Shown: positions 1-8,889 of the stretch, in pieces
How positions within the stretch are numbered: position 1 is the stretch's first letter
Layout: every line of letters starts with the position of its first letter
Assembly (NCBI GenBank): GCA_000733415.1
Contig: KL662191.1
Location: 3,679,643 to 3,743,642, forward strand
Length of the DNA stretch: 64,000 bases
Direction: 5' to 3'
Source: [Leptolyngbya] sp. JSC-1
GTDB taxonomy: Bacteria; Cyanobacteriota; Cyanobacteriia; Elainellales; Elainellaceae
The notes under the pieces: generated by a model
Database searches by the model: none
Told to the model about the DNA's origin: nothing
Seen by the model: only the letters and a program-made list of their open reading frames with translations
Translations under genes and position numbers: made by a program

Positions 1-221
1 ATAATAGCGTGATCTTTGAATACTCTCGCTTGGGGCCGGGGGTGCGCTTGGTGGATAAGCTAGTGTACGGTCGTTACTGCGTCGATAAAACGGGAGCCGC
101 GATCGATGTACAGGCTGCTGCCCTCGATTGGTTGATTACGGATACTCGTCAAATCATGCCGGCTAGTCCACCCGAAGAGCACCGGGCGATTGTGGAACTG
201 CTGAGTATCGACAGCAAATAG
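1..221 (+). CDS. C-terminal part of an unknown protein (cut by window edge)
   Basis: The reading frame is open from the first base to the TGA-less stop TAG at 219–221, so this is probably the tail of a longer gene that starts before the window. A GTG at 9 could start a 70-residue version, but no ribosome site is visible there. The visible protein is soluble, with no membrane segment, and ends in an acidic, helix-like stretch (PPEEHRAIVELLSIDSK). I do not recognise the family. It is followed by about 250 bp without an obvious gene before the DUF2301 gene on the same strand. Confidence 0.5.
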   Translation, partial: NSVIFEYSRLGPGVRLVDKLVYGRYCVDKTGAAIDVQAAALDWLITDTRQIMPASPPEEHRAIVELLSIDSK

Positions 222-475
222 GTGGAAATTAAAGAACGAGGACAAATGGGCTGGTGGGCTGCTAGCGGTTTCCTCCAACCCGGCAGGCCAATCTCTGCCC
301 GACCTGGCGAGTCCGTGTTGCATCCAAGGCCAAGCGGCTCCTGCCCCTCGCTTCTTGTCAGCCTTACCCCTCTGCTGATCGCAGCACACTCAAAACTCAA
401 GATTCCGTCTTTCACTACTGCTCTCTGCTGCGCTCTCTGCTTCACAGTATCCTAGGGAATGAAGGACTCAAGGTG

Positions 476-1162
476 ATGCATATGAGTGCAGCGACGGAAT
501 CGATAGAACTTGTAGTCTACCAGGGGCAATTTGGCGAATTTACAATTACCGCTGCGGATCGACGAGGAGTGGTAATTTATCGAGCCGGACTGATGGTAGC
601 CGCCCTGTGTTTTGCCATTGGGGCAACACTGGTGCTCTGGCGAGCTAATGATCCAGCCGTGCAGATGGCGGTGACTCCGCTCTACACCCTATTTACGGTT
701 GCTCTAGGGGTGGGTTTAGCAACCATCCATATCTATCTGGCCGCATTGCATCGAGCACTCCAGATCTTTTGGTTGATTGGTACAGTAGCATCCTTGTCGG
801 TGGCCCACTTCTACTCCGAACCGTTTGCTGTCACGGTGTATCAGCATCCAGAGACCATTTTGGGCGTTGGCTTCACCTTCGCTGCTTTGACGGGCATTTT
901 TTTCAAAGAAGCATTTTGTTTTAATCGGTTAGAAACCAAACTCTTAACGCTGATTGTGCCGCTGCTGCTGCTTGGCCATTGGTTGGGCGTTCTGCCCCTC
1001 ATCGCAGAAAAAATCCTGCTGGCTGCTTGGGCCGTGCTATTCGTAATTTTTGCTCTCCGAAAAGCCTTTCAGCCCATTCCTCCCGATATTGGAGACAAGA
1101 GCGTGTTCGAGTATCTAAAACAACAGTCAAAGCAGCAATCCAAGCAGCAGACAGTGGTCTAG
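476..1162 (+). CDS. DUF2301-type integral membrane protein
   Basis: A 228-residue protein recognised as the cyanobacterial DUF2301 membrane family by its N-terminal block YQGQFGEFTITAADRRGV followed by about six hydrophobic segments spread from residue 35 to 200. The C-terminus is a hydrophilic Gln/Lys-rich tail with a repeated KQQS motif. Function is unknown; the family is widespread in cyanobacteria and I infer only a location in a membrane. Starts at 473 (GTG), 476 (ATG) and 482 (ATG) are all in frame. ATG 476 is preferred because GAAGGA lies about 9 bases upstream. The gene precedes dprA on the same strand with a 188-bp gap. Confidence 0.8.
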   Translation: MHMSAATESIELVVYQGQFGEFTITAADRRGVVIYRAGLMVAALCFAIGATLVLWRANDPAVQMAVTPLYTLFTVALGVGLATIHIYLAALHRALQIFWLIGTVASLSVAHFYSEPFAVTVYQHPETILGVGFTFAALTGIFFKEAFCFNRLETKLLTLIVPLLLLGHWLGVLPLIAEKILLAAWAVLFVIFALRKAFQPIPPDIGDKSVFEYLKQQSKQQSKQQTVV

Positions 1163-1350
1163 ATCCTCCTGTAGCTCGTCAATGCTTTTGGGCATACTGA
1201 AGCTGACACAGGCTCAAGCACACGAGTTCCGGCTGAATGGCTGATAGGGGCGACGGCAGATTTAACTGGGCGTTGGCTGCTGAATCGGCCTGACCAACAG
1301 ATGCTCTGAGCGGTGGTTAGGGTGGTTTACAGACGCAGAAGGAGCATTCA

Positions 1351-2511
1351 GTGACAGCACGCGCATACTGGTTAGCATGGTCGCAAATTCCAGGAGTTGG
1401 TACCATTTTGCTCAAGCGTCTGCACGAACAGTTTGGCTGTGTTTCAGTGGCGTGGGAAGCGGATGCTGTCGATCTAGAAACTGTGGAGGGAATTGGCTGG
1501 CAGACCGTTGAAGTGATTTTGAAAGAACGACAAAAGCTGGATCCAGAGCTGCTGCTAGAACAGCACGAACAAGCCAATCCCTACTTTTGGACTCCTGCCG
1601 ATCCGGACTATCCTCGCTGGCTGTTTGAAATTCCCGATCCGCCATCTGTGCTTTACTACCGGGGCCAGGTTGAGCGGCTAGAAAATCAGGGTATGACACC
1701 CACCGTCGCGATTGTCGGCACTCGCAGCCCGACTGACTATGGTAGACGCTGGACTCGTCGCTTAAGCTCCACCTTGGCGCAGGTCGGATTCACGATCGTG
1801 TCTGGCTTGGCAGAAGGCATTGACACCGAAGCCCATCAAAGTTGTCTGGCGGTCGGCGGACGCACGATTGCTGTGTTGGGAACCGGTGTGGATGTGGTTT
1901 ATCCCTACTTCAATCGCGGCCTCAGCAAACAAATTGCCAAACAAGGATTATTAGTGAGCGAGTATCCGGCTGGCACTCAGCCCGATCGGGTTCATTTTCC
2001 CCGCCGCAATCGCATCATTGCTGGCTTGTGTCAGGCCACACTGGTGATCGAAGCACCGCAAAAATCGGGTTCTTTGATTACGGCCAGACTGGCCAACGAA
2101 TACGGACGAGACGTTTATGTCCTACCCGGCACTTTAGACAACCCCAAGGCAAGAGGTTGTTTGCAGATGCTCAGCCAAGGTGCTCAGCTGATTTTGGGAG
2201 AATCCCAATTGCTAGAAATGCTAAATACTCTGCCTCGCCTTGAGCAATCAACACTCCAACAACCTACAACAGAGCAGCTTTCGCTCTTATCCAGTCCTGG
2301 CCGGTCGCATCCTGCACCGGTGGCAGAACCCGCCAACCTAGAGCCTGAATTGCAACAAGTCTTACAGGCCGTTGCCGCAGAACCAGTTTCTCTAGATTTA
2401 ATTGTGCAAAACGCTGGGCTAGCAACCAGTGCGGTATTGAGTGCTTTGACTCGGCTAGAGCTAATGGGGTTGGTCTCGGAACTACCCGGAATGCGATACC
2501 AGCGTGGATAA
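1351..2511 (+). CDS. dprA: DNA-processing protein DprA (Smf)
   Basis: DprA binds single-stranded DNA taken up in natural transformation and loads RecA on it. The 386-residue protein has the expected order: an N-terminal helix-hairpin-helix-like region (residues 1–80, with IPGVGTILLKRL), the Rossmann-like core with IVGTRSP, a GLAEGIDTEAH block and PRRNRIIAGL, and a C-terminal winged-helix region (about 320–386) after a variable Ser/Pro linker. Length is normal for cyanobacterial DprA. The GTG start at 1351 has a clear AAGGAG six bases upstream. It implies DNA uptake capacity, but no com or pil genes are in the window. Confidence 0.95.
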   Translation: MTARAYWLAWSQIPGVGTILLKRLHEQFGCVSVAWEADAVDLETVEGIGWQTVEVILKERQKLDPELLLEQHEQANPYFWTPADPDYPRWLFEIPDPPSVLYYRGQVERLENQGMTPTVAIVGTRSPTDYGRRWTRRLSSTLAQVGFTIVSGLAEGIDTEAHQSCLAVGGRTIAVLGTGVDVVYPYFNRGLSKQIAKQGLLVSEYPAGTQPDRVHFPRRNRIIAGLCQATLVIEAPQKSGSLITARLANEYGRDVYVLPGTLDNPKARGCLQMLSQGAQLILGESQLLEMLNTLPRLEQSTLQQPTTEQLSLLSSPGRSHPAPVAEPANLEPELQQVLQAVAAEPVSLDLIVQNAGLATSAVLSALTRLELMGLVSELPGMRYQRG

Positions 2512-2616
2512 GCATCGAGTAACCCGTTCAGCAAAAATCGCTTGACCAACTCACGGTTCTCTAGTGCTATTTTCTAGTGCCATAAGCTATTACCCTACAA
2601 ATGCTCGGAGGCTCTG

Positions 2617-3012
2617 ATGCTGCAAGGCAAAACTCTGCGGGTTGCCCGCCCAACGGATCGGCTCAACGCAGTAGTTCGGTTCTACACAGACGGACTAGGG
2701 CTACAGATTATTGACCACTTCGAAAACCATGAAGGCTTTGATGGGGTAATGGTTGGGATGGCAGGGGGACCTTATCACTTCGAGTTCACCCATCATCGCG
2801 GACATTCAGTCGGTCGTGCACCAACGCACGATCATCTGATTGTGTTTTATTTGCCTGATCGCCAGGAGTGGCAGCAGATCGTTGACCACATGAAAGCATC
2901 TGGCTACGAGCCGGTCGCATCCTATAACCCCTATTGGGATCGGTGTGGAGTAACGTTTGAAGATCCGGATGGGTATCGCGTGGTTCTCCAGAATGCAGCT
3001 TGGGAGCTATAA
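2617..3012 (+). CDS. VOC-family (glyoxalase/bleomycin-resistance fold) protein
   Basis: A 131-residue single vicinal-oxygen-chelate module. The N-terminal half has the pattern RLNAVVRFYTDGLGLQI, and the C-terminal half has CGVTFEDPDGYRVVLQNA, the usual end strand with a Glu metal ligand (FEDPDG). The family includes glyoxalases, dioxygenases and antibiotic-binding proteins, so the substrate cannot be told. Start ATG 2617 is supported by CGGAGG six bases upstream. It lies 33 bp before the phosphodiesterase gene on the same strand, so the two may be co-transcribed. Confidence 0.85.
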   Translation: MLQGKTLRVARPTDRLNAVVRFYTDGLGLQIIDHFENHEGFDGVMVGMAGGPYHFEFTHHRGHSVGRAPTHDHLIVFYLPDRQEWQQIVDHMKASGYEPVASYNPYWDRCGVTFEDPDGYRVVLQNAAWEL

Positions 3013-3044
3013 GGGTAGAACCGCAGTTGCATCTTTGAGGATTT

Positions 3045-4076
3045 ATGAGCCTACGCGCTTATCCCACCCTAACCGGTCAACCGCCGACTGTGATTGCCCA
3101 TCGAGGCGCAAGCGGTTATTTGCCTGAGCACACCCTAGCCGCCTACCAACTAGCCATCGAGCAAGGCACAGACTTCATTGAACCCGATTTAGTTGCGACG
3201 CTGGATGGTGTATTGATTGCCCGTCACGAACCCAATTTGCTGCACACAACAAATGTAGCTGAGCTGACTAACTTTGCCGATCGTAGAACGCAGGTAGTAA
3301 TCGATGGTATTGAGCAGGAAGGCTTTTTCTGTCATCACTTCACGCTGGCGGAAATCAAGCAGCTACGGGCTAGGCAACCGCATCCGTATCGCGATCAGTC
3401 CTATAACGATCGGTTCGAGATTCCAACCTTATCGGAAATTATTGACTTGGTGCAGCAAGTTGAAGCCACCACTGGACGCAAAATTGGTATCTACCCCGAA
3501 ACTAAGCATCCAACCTACTTTGCCCAGCTTGGCTTGGCGTTAGAACAGCGGTTGATTACAACGCTAGTGGCTCAGCGTTTCACCGCACCCGATCGCGTTT
3601 GGATTCAATCCTTTGAGGTAACAAACTTAAAAGATACGCTGCCCAGCTTGATGCGTGTCGCCGGAATTCAGCTACCGCTGGTGCAGTTGTTTGGGCCAGG
3701 ATCCCAGCAGCCCTATGATTTTGTCGTCAACCATGACCCACGTACCTACGCAGACCTGCTCATGCCGGACCGTCTCGACATGTTCGTTTCCTCCTATGCC
3801 AGCGCGATTGGGGTTTGGAAACGCAATTTTGTGTTAGCTGAAGCTACAGTGAATGGCAGCGAACACCTCACTGGTGAAATTTTGCCATTGGTGAGCAATG
3901 CCCACACCGCCGGCTTACAGACGCATGTCTACACATTTCGCAACGAAGCTATTTTTTTAGCAACGACCTATGCCGGCGATCCCATCGCGGAATACCAACA
4001 GTTCTATACGCTTGGTGTAGATGGCGTATTTTCCGATTTTCCCGATACAGCTCGACAGGCAATGGCTGCCAACTAG
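3045..4076 (+). CDS. glpQ: glycerophosphodiester phosphodiesterase (GlpQ type)
   Basis: This enzyme hydrolyses glycerophosphodiesters to glycerol-3-phosphate and an alcohol. The 343-residue protein is a TIM-barrel GDPD. The catalytic HRGASGYLPEHT motif is at residues 19–30 and the metal-binding FIEPDL at 45–50, with a further Glu in the strand IGIYPETKHP. The long insert after the first strands and the length fit the periplasmic GlpQ subgroup rather than short cytosolic UgpQ. No signal peptide is visible, however, so its location is uncertain. Start ATG 3045 has GAGG just upstream. Confidence 0.88.
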   Translation: MSLRAYPTLTGQPPTVIAHRGASGYLPEHTLAAYQLAIEQGTDFIEPDLVATLDGVLIARHEPNLLHTTNVAELTNFADRRTQVVIDGIEQEGFFCHHFTLAEIKQLRARQPHPYRDQSYNDRFEIPTLSEIIDLVQQVEATTGRKIGIYPETKHPTYFAQLGLALEQRLITTLVAQRFTAPDRVWIQSFEVTNLKDTLPSLMRVAGIQLPLVQLFGPGSQQPYDFVVNHDPRTYADLLMPDRLDMFVSSYASAIGVWKRNFVLAEATVNGSEHLTGEILPLVSNAHTAGLQTHVYTFRNEAIFLATTYAGDPIAEYQQFYTLGVDGVFSDFPDTARQAMAAN

Positions 4077-4194
4077 CCGCTCAACTAGCCACAACTCAGG
4101 CAAATTTTGCTCTAGCCAACTCGACTCAATCTGACGAAACGGAAGCGAGTGCGATACCATCCTTATAATTATGTAAGCCGCAACACAGTTGCTT

Positions 4195-4557
4195 ATGGAG
4201 CCAGACTCATTACCAACAGAGGTGATTCTGAATCACCCGCAGCGAACCCTCGGCAATATTCGCCTCGATTGGAATCCCCAACCAGGAGCCTATCTCGACC
4301 TAGAAGGCAAAACCTACACCGTACTAGAGCGGCGGCATCGGTATCAGTTTAAGTCCGGAAAATATCGCTTGCAGAAAATAGCGCTCTACGTTCAATCCGC
4401 CAAACGCCCAGAAGAAATGAGCTGGGTGGATGGCCATTGGGTGATTGGCGATGCCACCTGTCGGTTTAACGCCCACTCTGAACTCGTCCGCTGTGCCGTC
4501 AACCCCTCTGGCCCCTGCCAGACCTGCCGCTTTTACGAATGCGAACCCGCAAGCTGA
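4195..4557 (+). CDS. small cyanobacterial protein with C-terminal four-Cys motif (DUF6464-like)
   Basis: A 120-residue soluble protein. Residues 10–60 look like a small beta-rich domain (GAYLDLEGKTYTVLERRHRY). The end of the protein carries CAVNPSGPCQTCRFYEC, a C-x7-C-x2-C-x4-C arrangement that could bind zinc or an iron-sulphur cluster. I believe it is the cyanobacterial family called DUF6464, but the function is unknown. ATG 4195 is preferred over TTG 4189. The gene is convergent with the PPC-repeat gene, and a perfect hairpin sits between the two stops. Confidence 0.65.
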   Translation: MEPDSLPTEVILNHPQRTLGNIRLDWNPQPGAYLDLEGKTYTVLERRHRYQFKSGKYRLQKIALYVQSAKRPEEMSWVDGHWVIGDATCRFNAHSELVRCAVNPSGPCQTCRFYECEPAS

Positions 4558-4637
4558 AGCGGTTCTTCAATTCTTTAGTTGATTGAATGCTTAAATCCTG
4601 ATCGATCCATCACGATTGGCTCTGCTTAGTCGTTTGA

Positions 4638-4662
4638 GAGGATGTTTGCAAGTAACATCCTC
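4638..4662. terminator. hairpin between convergent genes
   Basis: GAGGATGTT and AACATCCTC form a perfect 9-bp stem with a 7-base loop, between the stop of the Cys-motif gene (4557) and the stop of the PPC gene (4677). Neither side has a convincing U-run, so it may stop RNA polymerase weakly from both directions or protect 3' ends. Confidence 0.45.
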
Positions 4663-4676
4663 CCAGCAAGATTTCC

Positions 4677-6152
4677 CTAAACGGTCAAGCTGAGCGAATA
4701 ATTGGTTGGAGCACTGCTATTTCTGGGACTCACCCCAATTAAGTAAGTACCAGCCTGCAAATCTCTGGTGATCTGGGACAGGAACGTAGAGTTAAAGTTG
4801 GTATCTGACACCAAAATTTCTCCATTGTCGATCAGGCCATTGCTGTTAGTGTCACGGATCAGTTGAATTCGCGTGTTTGCAGATGAGCCTGTGACCCTCA
4901 CCTGAAGATTGGCAGGGTTGGCTACAGTGAATCGATAAAAATCAACCGAGTCCAGCAGCCCGACATGCTCTTTGGCGGAGAAGGTTCCGGAAAATACACC
5001 CAAATCGAAAGCAGTAGGCAAGGTGTTTCCTGGATCAGACGACAACGTTCCCCCAAACGGAGTTGCCACCAGATTCAGAGTGTACAGTGTAGAACTACTG
5101 GCATTTCTGGGTTCCACGCTGACAAAGTAGGCACCTGCCGGCAGGTCTTGGGTAATGCTAGATAGGAAAGCGGAGCTGAAACTGGTATCAGAGGCCAAAG
5201 TTTCTTCGTTGTCAATCAAGCCATTCCCGTTAATATCTCGAATTAACCGAATCTGCGTATTGGCCGATGTTCCACTCACACTAATCTGAAGATTAGAAAT
5301 GTCGTTCAACGTGAATCGATAGAGGTCGGTTGAATCTAGTTTGCCAACATATTCTTTGGCAGAAACAGTACCAGACAGGGAACCTAGATCTCGTGCAACC
5401 GGCAACGTATTTCCTGGCTCTGGTAAGGGACTACCCCCAAACGGCGTGGCAACAAGACTGAGTTGATAGGGGGTCGATGTGCTGCTGCTAAGAGGTGTAA
5501 CTCGCGCAAAGTAGGTGCCCGACGGCAAGTCTTCCGTCAGGCTGGCCAGATAGGGCGCTGAGAAATCACTGCCAGAGGCCAAAATTTCGCCGTTGTCGAT
5601 TAGCCCGTTGTTATTCCCATCCCAAATCAGTTCAACCTTTGTACCTGCAACAGAACTATCGACCCTAGCCTGGAGGTTGGCAATATCGGTCAGGGTGAAC
5701 TTGTAGAGATCTCCTGTATTGGTTGCACCGACAAGATCTTGATTGATATAGGTTCCAGTCAAGACGCCAATATCGCGAGCCGTGCTCAAGAGTTCGCCAG
5801 ATTCGGCGGTTGTGGCTGAGGCAGTCAGCTTATAATTGACGGTTCCACGTAGGCGTTGAATGCCAATAAAGTAAGTACCCTCGGCCAGCTTCCCGTTAAA
5901 TGTCCTGGCTTGGGGGCCACTCTTGAAACTCTGTAGAACAGAACCTTGGCTATTCCGCAGGGTAATTCTTGCACTTGATCGGCCTCTGATCCGACCCAGT
6001 GTTAGCCCAAAGTCACTGACCTCAGATAGGCTAAACCTCACGAAGTCCACTTTGTCTTTTTGGCTGACAAGACCGTTGATGCGCTTGTTACCGCTTAGAA
6101 TTCCAACATTACGAGCGCCTCTAAGCGTATTGTCTTTTTTGCTAATTGACAT
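4677..6152 (-). CDS. four-repeat PPC-domain protein with EF-hand-like calcium loops
   Basis: The 491-residue protein consists of four beta-sandwich repeats of about 115–128 residues of the bacterial pre-peptidase C-terminal (PPC) type, each with DxxDxYRFTL-like and aGtYfigV-like strands. Repeats 2–4 each carry an inserted loop matching the EF-hand consensus: DGNNNGLIDNGE (about 178–189), DINGNGLIDNEE (306–317) and DTNSNGLIDNGE (434–445). PPC domains usually sit at the end of secreted proteases or adhesins; here there is no catalytic domain. No signal peptide is visible, so export would need a leaderless route. ATG 6152 (MSISKK) is chosen over an upstream TTG at 6167. The gene stands alone. 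Confidence 0.75.
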   Translation of the reverse strand: MSISKKDNTLRGARNVGILSGNKRINGLVSQKDKVDFVRFSLSEVSDFGLTLGRIRGRSSARITLRNSQGSVLQSFKSGPQARTFNGKLAEGTYFIGIQRLRGTVNYKLTASATTAESGELLSTARDIGVLTGTYINQDLVGATNTGDLYKFTLTDIANLQARVDSSVAGTKVELIWDGNNNGLIDNGEILASGSDFSAPYLASLTEDLPSGTYFARVTPLSSSTSTPYQLSLVATPFGGSPLPEPGNTLPVARDLGSLSGTVSAKEYVGKLDSTDLYRFTLNDISNLQISVSGTSANTQIRLIRDINGNGLIDNEETLASDTSFSSAFLSSITQDLPAGAYFVSVEPRNASSSTLYTLNLVATPFGGTLSSDPGNTLPTAFDLGVFSGTFSAKEHVGLLDSVDFYRFTVANPANLQVRVTGSSANTRIQLIRDTNSNGLIDNGEILVSDTNFNSTFLSQITRDLQAGTYLIGVSPRNSSAPTNYSLSLTV

Positions 6153-6569
6153 GAGTTCCAACAACAAATTGACAAATTTAATACCTCGACCATTCTAATC
6201 AAGTTCTCGACCAGTGGGTAGAGTTAGCCAGCACCAAAGGCTAGCTTCACCAGCCTACTGTAGTAAACTCGGTTAGGTACAATTGTCAACAGACACATTA
6301 AAACTTAGAGAATACGTAAAATTATGGAAAAGTTGGCACGTTCAGATCAGGCTGTATTGCATTAGTTGAAGGGTGGCGACTCAGATTGTTCAAGCGTGAG
6401 TTCGCTCGGATAGGCTAAAGCTTTAGTTTCTAGAAGAACCAGTTGGATTTTGATTCAGCCAATAAAAAGCTCCAACACAGTCACTGCTGGAGCCAACCAT
6501 AAACTTTGTAGATTTGTTGTAGACTTGGTAGCTTTGTAACGCTTTGTAGACTCGATGTTGGTGCGGGTT
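6153..6569. other. intergenic region, promoter side of PPC gene
   Basis: This AT-rich stretch holds the presumed promoter and leader of the PPC-repeat gene and, at 6463–6494, the terminator of the small gene at 6570–6770. I see no other gene or repeat in it. Confidence 0.5.
6463..6494 (-). terminator. rho-independent terminator of the 66-residue gene
   Basis: On the minus strand GCTCCA-g-CA pairs with TG-t-TGGAGC around a short loop and is followed directly by TTTTTATT. It lies 76 bases after the stop of the small gene at 6570–6770, on the same strand. Confidence 0.75.
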
Positions 6570-6770
6570 TTATTTCAATAACCGAGTGACACGAACATCA
6601 TACTCAGTGCATTTGGGATGCTCGCTTCTAGCTTGCATGCGTGCCATACCGGTGGCAAGCTCTTTGGATTCTGCATCGATCTCGTACCGGCTCGTTTCGC
6701 TGTGGAAGACATTGCTGGTCATATCTGGATATTCCCGAATGTCTACCAACACCTCATAGGTATGAACCAT
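6570..6770 (-). CDS. small conserved-looking protein of unknown function
   Basis: A 66-residue hydrophilic protein with alternating strand-like and helix-like segments (VHTYEVLVDIREYPDM, then ELATGMARMQARSEHPKCTEYDVRVTRLL) that would fit a small alpha/beta fold. I do not recognise it. It is believed real because a strong GGGAGGTG ribosome site stands about six bases before the ATG at 6770 and a good terminator follows. It is a single-gene unit. Confidence 0.7.
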   Translation of the reverse strand: MVHTYEVLVDIREYPDMTSNVFHSETSRYEIDAESKELATGMARMQARSEHPKCTEYDVRVTRLLK

Positions 6771-6920
6771 ACTGGCACCTCCCTTTGCAGGGTGTAATGA
6801 AGAGATTAATGGGATCAGTATAGAAATAGAACTAGGTGCCTATCCCGCGACGAATACAATTCTTTAGTTTTTGTTAAATTAAGTTAGAAGTTGGCTGAGA
6901 TTAGTTTGTACAAGTTGAAC

Positions 6921-7922
6921 TCACAGTTCACCCAGAATTTCTCCTACCTGCAGCCGCGTGCCGTTAACAAAATCCCAGCCGGCCTGTGCCCGCTTTCCAG
7001 CCATTTGCACTTCCCGCAGCAGCAACAGCCCTGCTCCGGTTTGCACCACAGCACCCTGATTTTTTAGTAGACCTATCACGGTTCCGGGCTTTGCGGCCAT
7101 GTTGCTCCAGGTGGACCATTCCGATTCAGTCGCTTGCACTTCGGTCGGTAGCAGGGTTTGATCCACTCCACCCAGCGGTGCGGTTGCCACTAGCTTCAGA
7201 GAACCACTTCTGAACGTTGTAACGCAGTTAGGATAGAAGCCGCGAATTTGATTGTGCAACGCCAGTGCAGATCTGGTCCAATCGAGCTGATAGTCCTGCT
7301 TCTGAATCAGGGGCGCATAGGTGGCTTGGGCATCGTCTTGCGGAATCGGCTGAATTGTACCGGCCTCTAGTCCTAGCAGCGTCTCTACTAGCAGGTCTGC
7401 CGTTAGCTGCGAGAGCGTTTTTGCCAAACCTAGCGCGTTGTCAAACAGGCCGATAGGTGTAGTGGCCTTCAATAGCATTGGTCCCGTATCCATGCCGGCA
7501 TCCATTTGCATGGTTGTGATCCCCGTTTCGGTTTCGCCGTGATAAAGGCACCACTGAATCGGCGCAGCTCCGCGGTATTTGGGCAAAATCGAGCCATGAC
7601 CGTTGATACAGCCCAACCGGGGCATATCGAGAATCTCTTGGGACAAAATTTGCCCATAGGCAACGACCACGAATGCATCGGCCCCAGCCTGACGCAAACT
7701 CTCTAGTGTTTCCGCATCCTTCTTGACACGACGCGGCTGCCAAACCGGAATCTGATGCTCAACCGCAACTGCCTTGATTGGGGATGCCGACAGCTCATTG
7801 CCCCGGCCTCGGCGTTTATCAGGCTGGGTGACTACGGCCAAAACCTCGAAGGACTCATGCGCGAGGAGCCGTTCTAGACTAGGCACCGCAAATTGAGGCG
7901 TTCCCAAAAAAATCAGTTTCAT
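6921..7922 (-). CDS. fmt: methionyl-tRNA formyltransferase
   Basis: Fmt formylates the methionine on initiator tRNA using 10-formyl-tetrahydrofolate. The 333-residue protein begins MKLIFLGTPQFAVPSL, has the formyltransferase signature region with NGHGSILPKYRGAAPIQW (catalytic Asn/His pattern) and GITTMQMDAGMDTGP, and a C-terminal OB-like tRNA-binding domain (about 215–333). Length is typical. ATG 7922 is chosen over an upstream start at 7931 because the family begins exactly at MKLIFLGT. It is followed downstream by the small 66-residue gene and preceded by the OmpA-domain gene on the same strand. Confidence 0.96.
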   Translation of the reverse strand: MKLIFLGTPQFAVPSLERLLAHESFEVLAVVTQPDKRRGRGNELSASPIKAVAVEHQIPVWQPRRVKKDAETLESLRQAGADAFVVVAYGQILSQEILDMPRLGCINGHGSILPKYRGAAPIQWCLYHGETETGITTMQMDAGMDTGPMLLKATTPIGLFDNALGLAKTLSQLTADLLVETLLGLEAGTIQPIPQDDAQATYAPLIQKQDYQLDWTRSALALHNQIRGFYPNCVTTFRSGSLKLVATAPLGGVDQTLLPTEVQATESEWSTWSNMAAKPGTVIGLLKNQGAVVQTGAGLLLLREVQMAGKRAQAGWDFVNGTRLQVGEILGEL

Positions 7923-7983
7923 CAGCAGCAACCGGCAGACAGTTTCCCATTCTTGCTTGGCGATTCAGTTTGAATTAATTGGC

Positions 7984-8889
7984 TTAATTGGGGTTGATCA
8001 CGATTTCAATCCGACGGTTGCGCTGACGGTTTTCTGGCGAATCATCAGGTACCAAAGGGCGATTGTGGCCATAGCCGATTGTCACCCAATGGTAACCATC
8101 CAATTGGGTAGACAGATATTGCTGAACGGCTTTAGCTTGCTCTAGTGTTCGCTGCCGATCTATCTCAGCCGACCCCTGATTATCGCTATGGGCACCGACC
8201 TGAATCGCAGCCTTGGGATAGCGCTGCAAATCGGCCAGAATGCTGTTCAAAATTGTTTCTGTCCCTGGACCCAGCGTGGTTTCCTTGTTGGCAAACAACG
8301 CATCGCTGGGTAACGTCACCATCAATTGTGGCTCACCGTTGACGGTGCTACTCGTGGCTGGGGCAACAAACGTTTGGCTGGTTGGAGCCGTGGTAAGACT
8401 GCTGAGTCGCTCCTGAATCGCCTGAATCTGTTTTTGAATTTCCTGCACCCGGTCGGCTAGGGGTTCGCTAGAGGTGCTCGTCAAGGTTTGGAGTTCTGCC
8501 TGAAGCTGAGTTAACTCAGTCTGAAGCTGCTGCCGTTCTGCATCCGTCATTGGCGAGACTGAAGGTAATGGGGAGGCAGGAACCGACGGAGCTACTTCCG
8601 AATTGGGTTCTGGGGATTGACCACGCCAAGTTTGCGGTAGCTCTTTCAAGTTTCCTACAAACGATTCTGAACTGCGCAACAGCCTCTCGGCCAGCGGCGG
8701 CTCTTGAATTTGGGCTGGATACAGTTGAGCAATCGCAATGCCAACCGCGGCAGCTAAACCGCCACCCACGCCCAGCAGCAACAACCGCCAGACTAGGGTG
8801 AATATTGCCCGTCCCCAACTGAAGCCAACAGGTGCAGGAGCAACCCGCTTGGTCGGTTCGGGAGTTTGGGTCGTCGGGGAATTAGTCAT
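7984..8889 (-). CDS. OmpA-domain envelope protein
   Basis: The 301-residue protein has a short cytosolic N-terminus rich in Thr/Pro, one membrane segment (about 40–65, LVWRLLLLGVGGGLAAAVG), a Pro/Ser linker, a coiled-coil helix (about 110–155, with repeated LQTELTQLQAELQ) and a C-terminal OmpA-like domain that contacts peptidoglycan (about 190–301; GAHSDNQGSAEIDRQRTLEQA and NRQRNRRIEI). It probably anchors the inner membrane to the wall. ATG 8889 (MTNSPTTQ) is taken rather than the upstream start at 8931. Its stop is 62 bp from the fmt start, so co-transcription with fmt is possible. Confidence 0.85.
   Translation of the reverse strand: MTNSPTTQTPEPTKRVAPAPVGFSWGRAIFTLVWRLLLLGVGGGLAAAVGIAIAQLYPAQIQEPPLAERLLRSSESFVGNLKELPQTWRGQSPEPNSEVAPSVPASPLPSVSPMTDAERQQLQTELTQLQAELQTLTSTSSEPLADRVQEIQKQIQAIQERLSSLTTAPTSQTFVAPATSSTVNGEPQLMVTLPSDALFANKETTLGPGTETILNSILADLQRYPKAAIQVGAHSDNQGSAEIDRQRTLEQAKAVQQYLSTQLDGYHWVTIGYGHNRPLVPDDSPENRQRNRRIEIVINPN

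Noticed and set aside
1163..1350. Short open frame between DUF2301 and dprA
   Set aside because: About 20 codons from its ATG, no ribosome site and no family resemblance.
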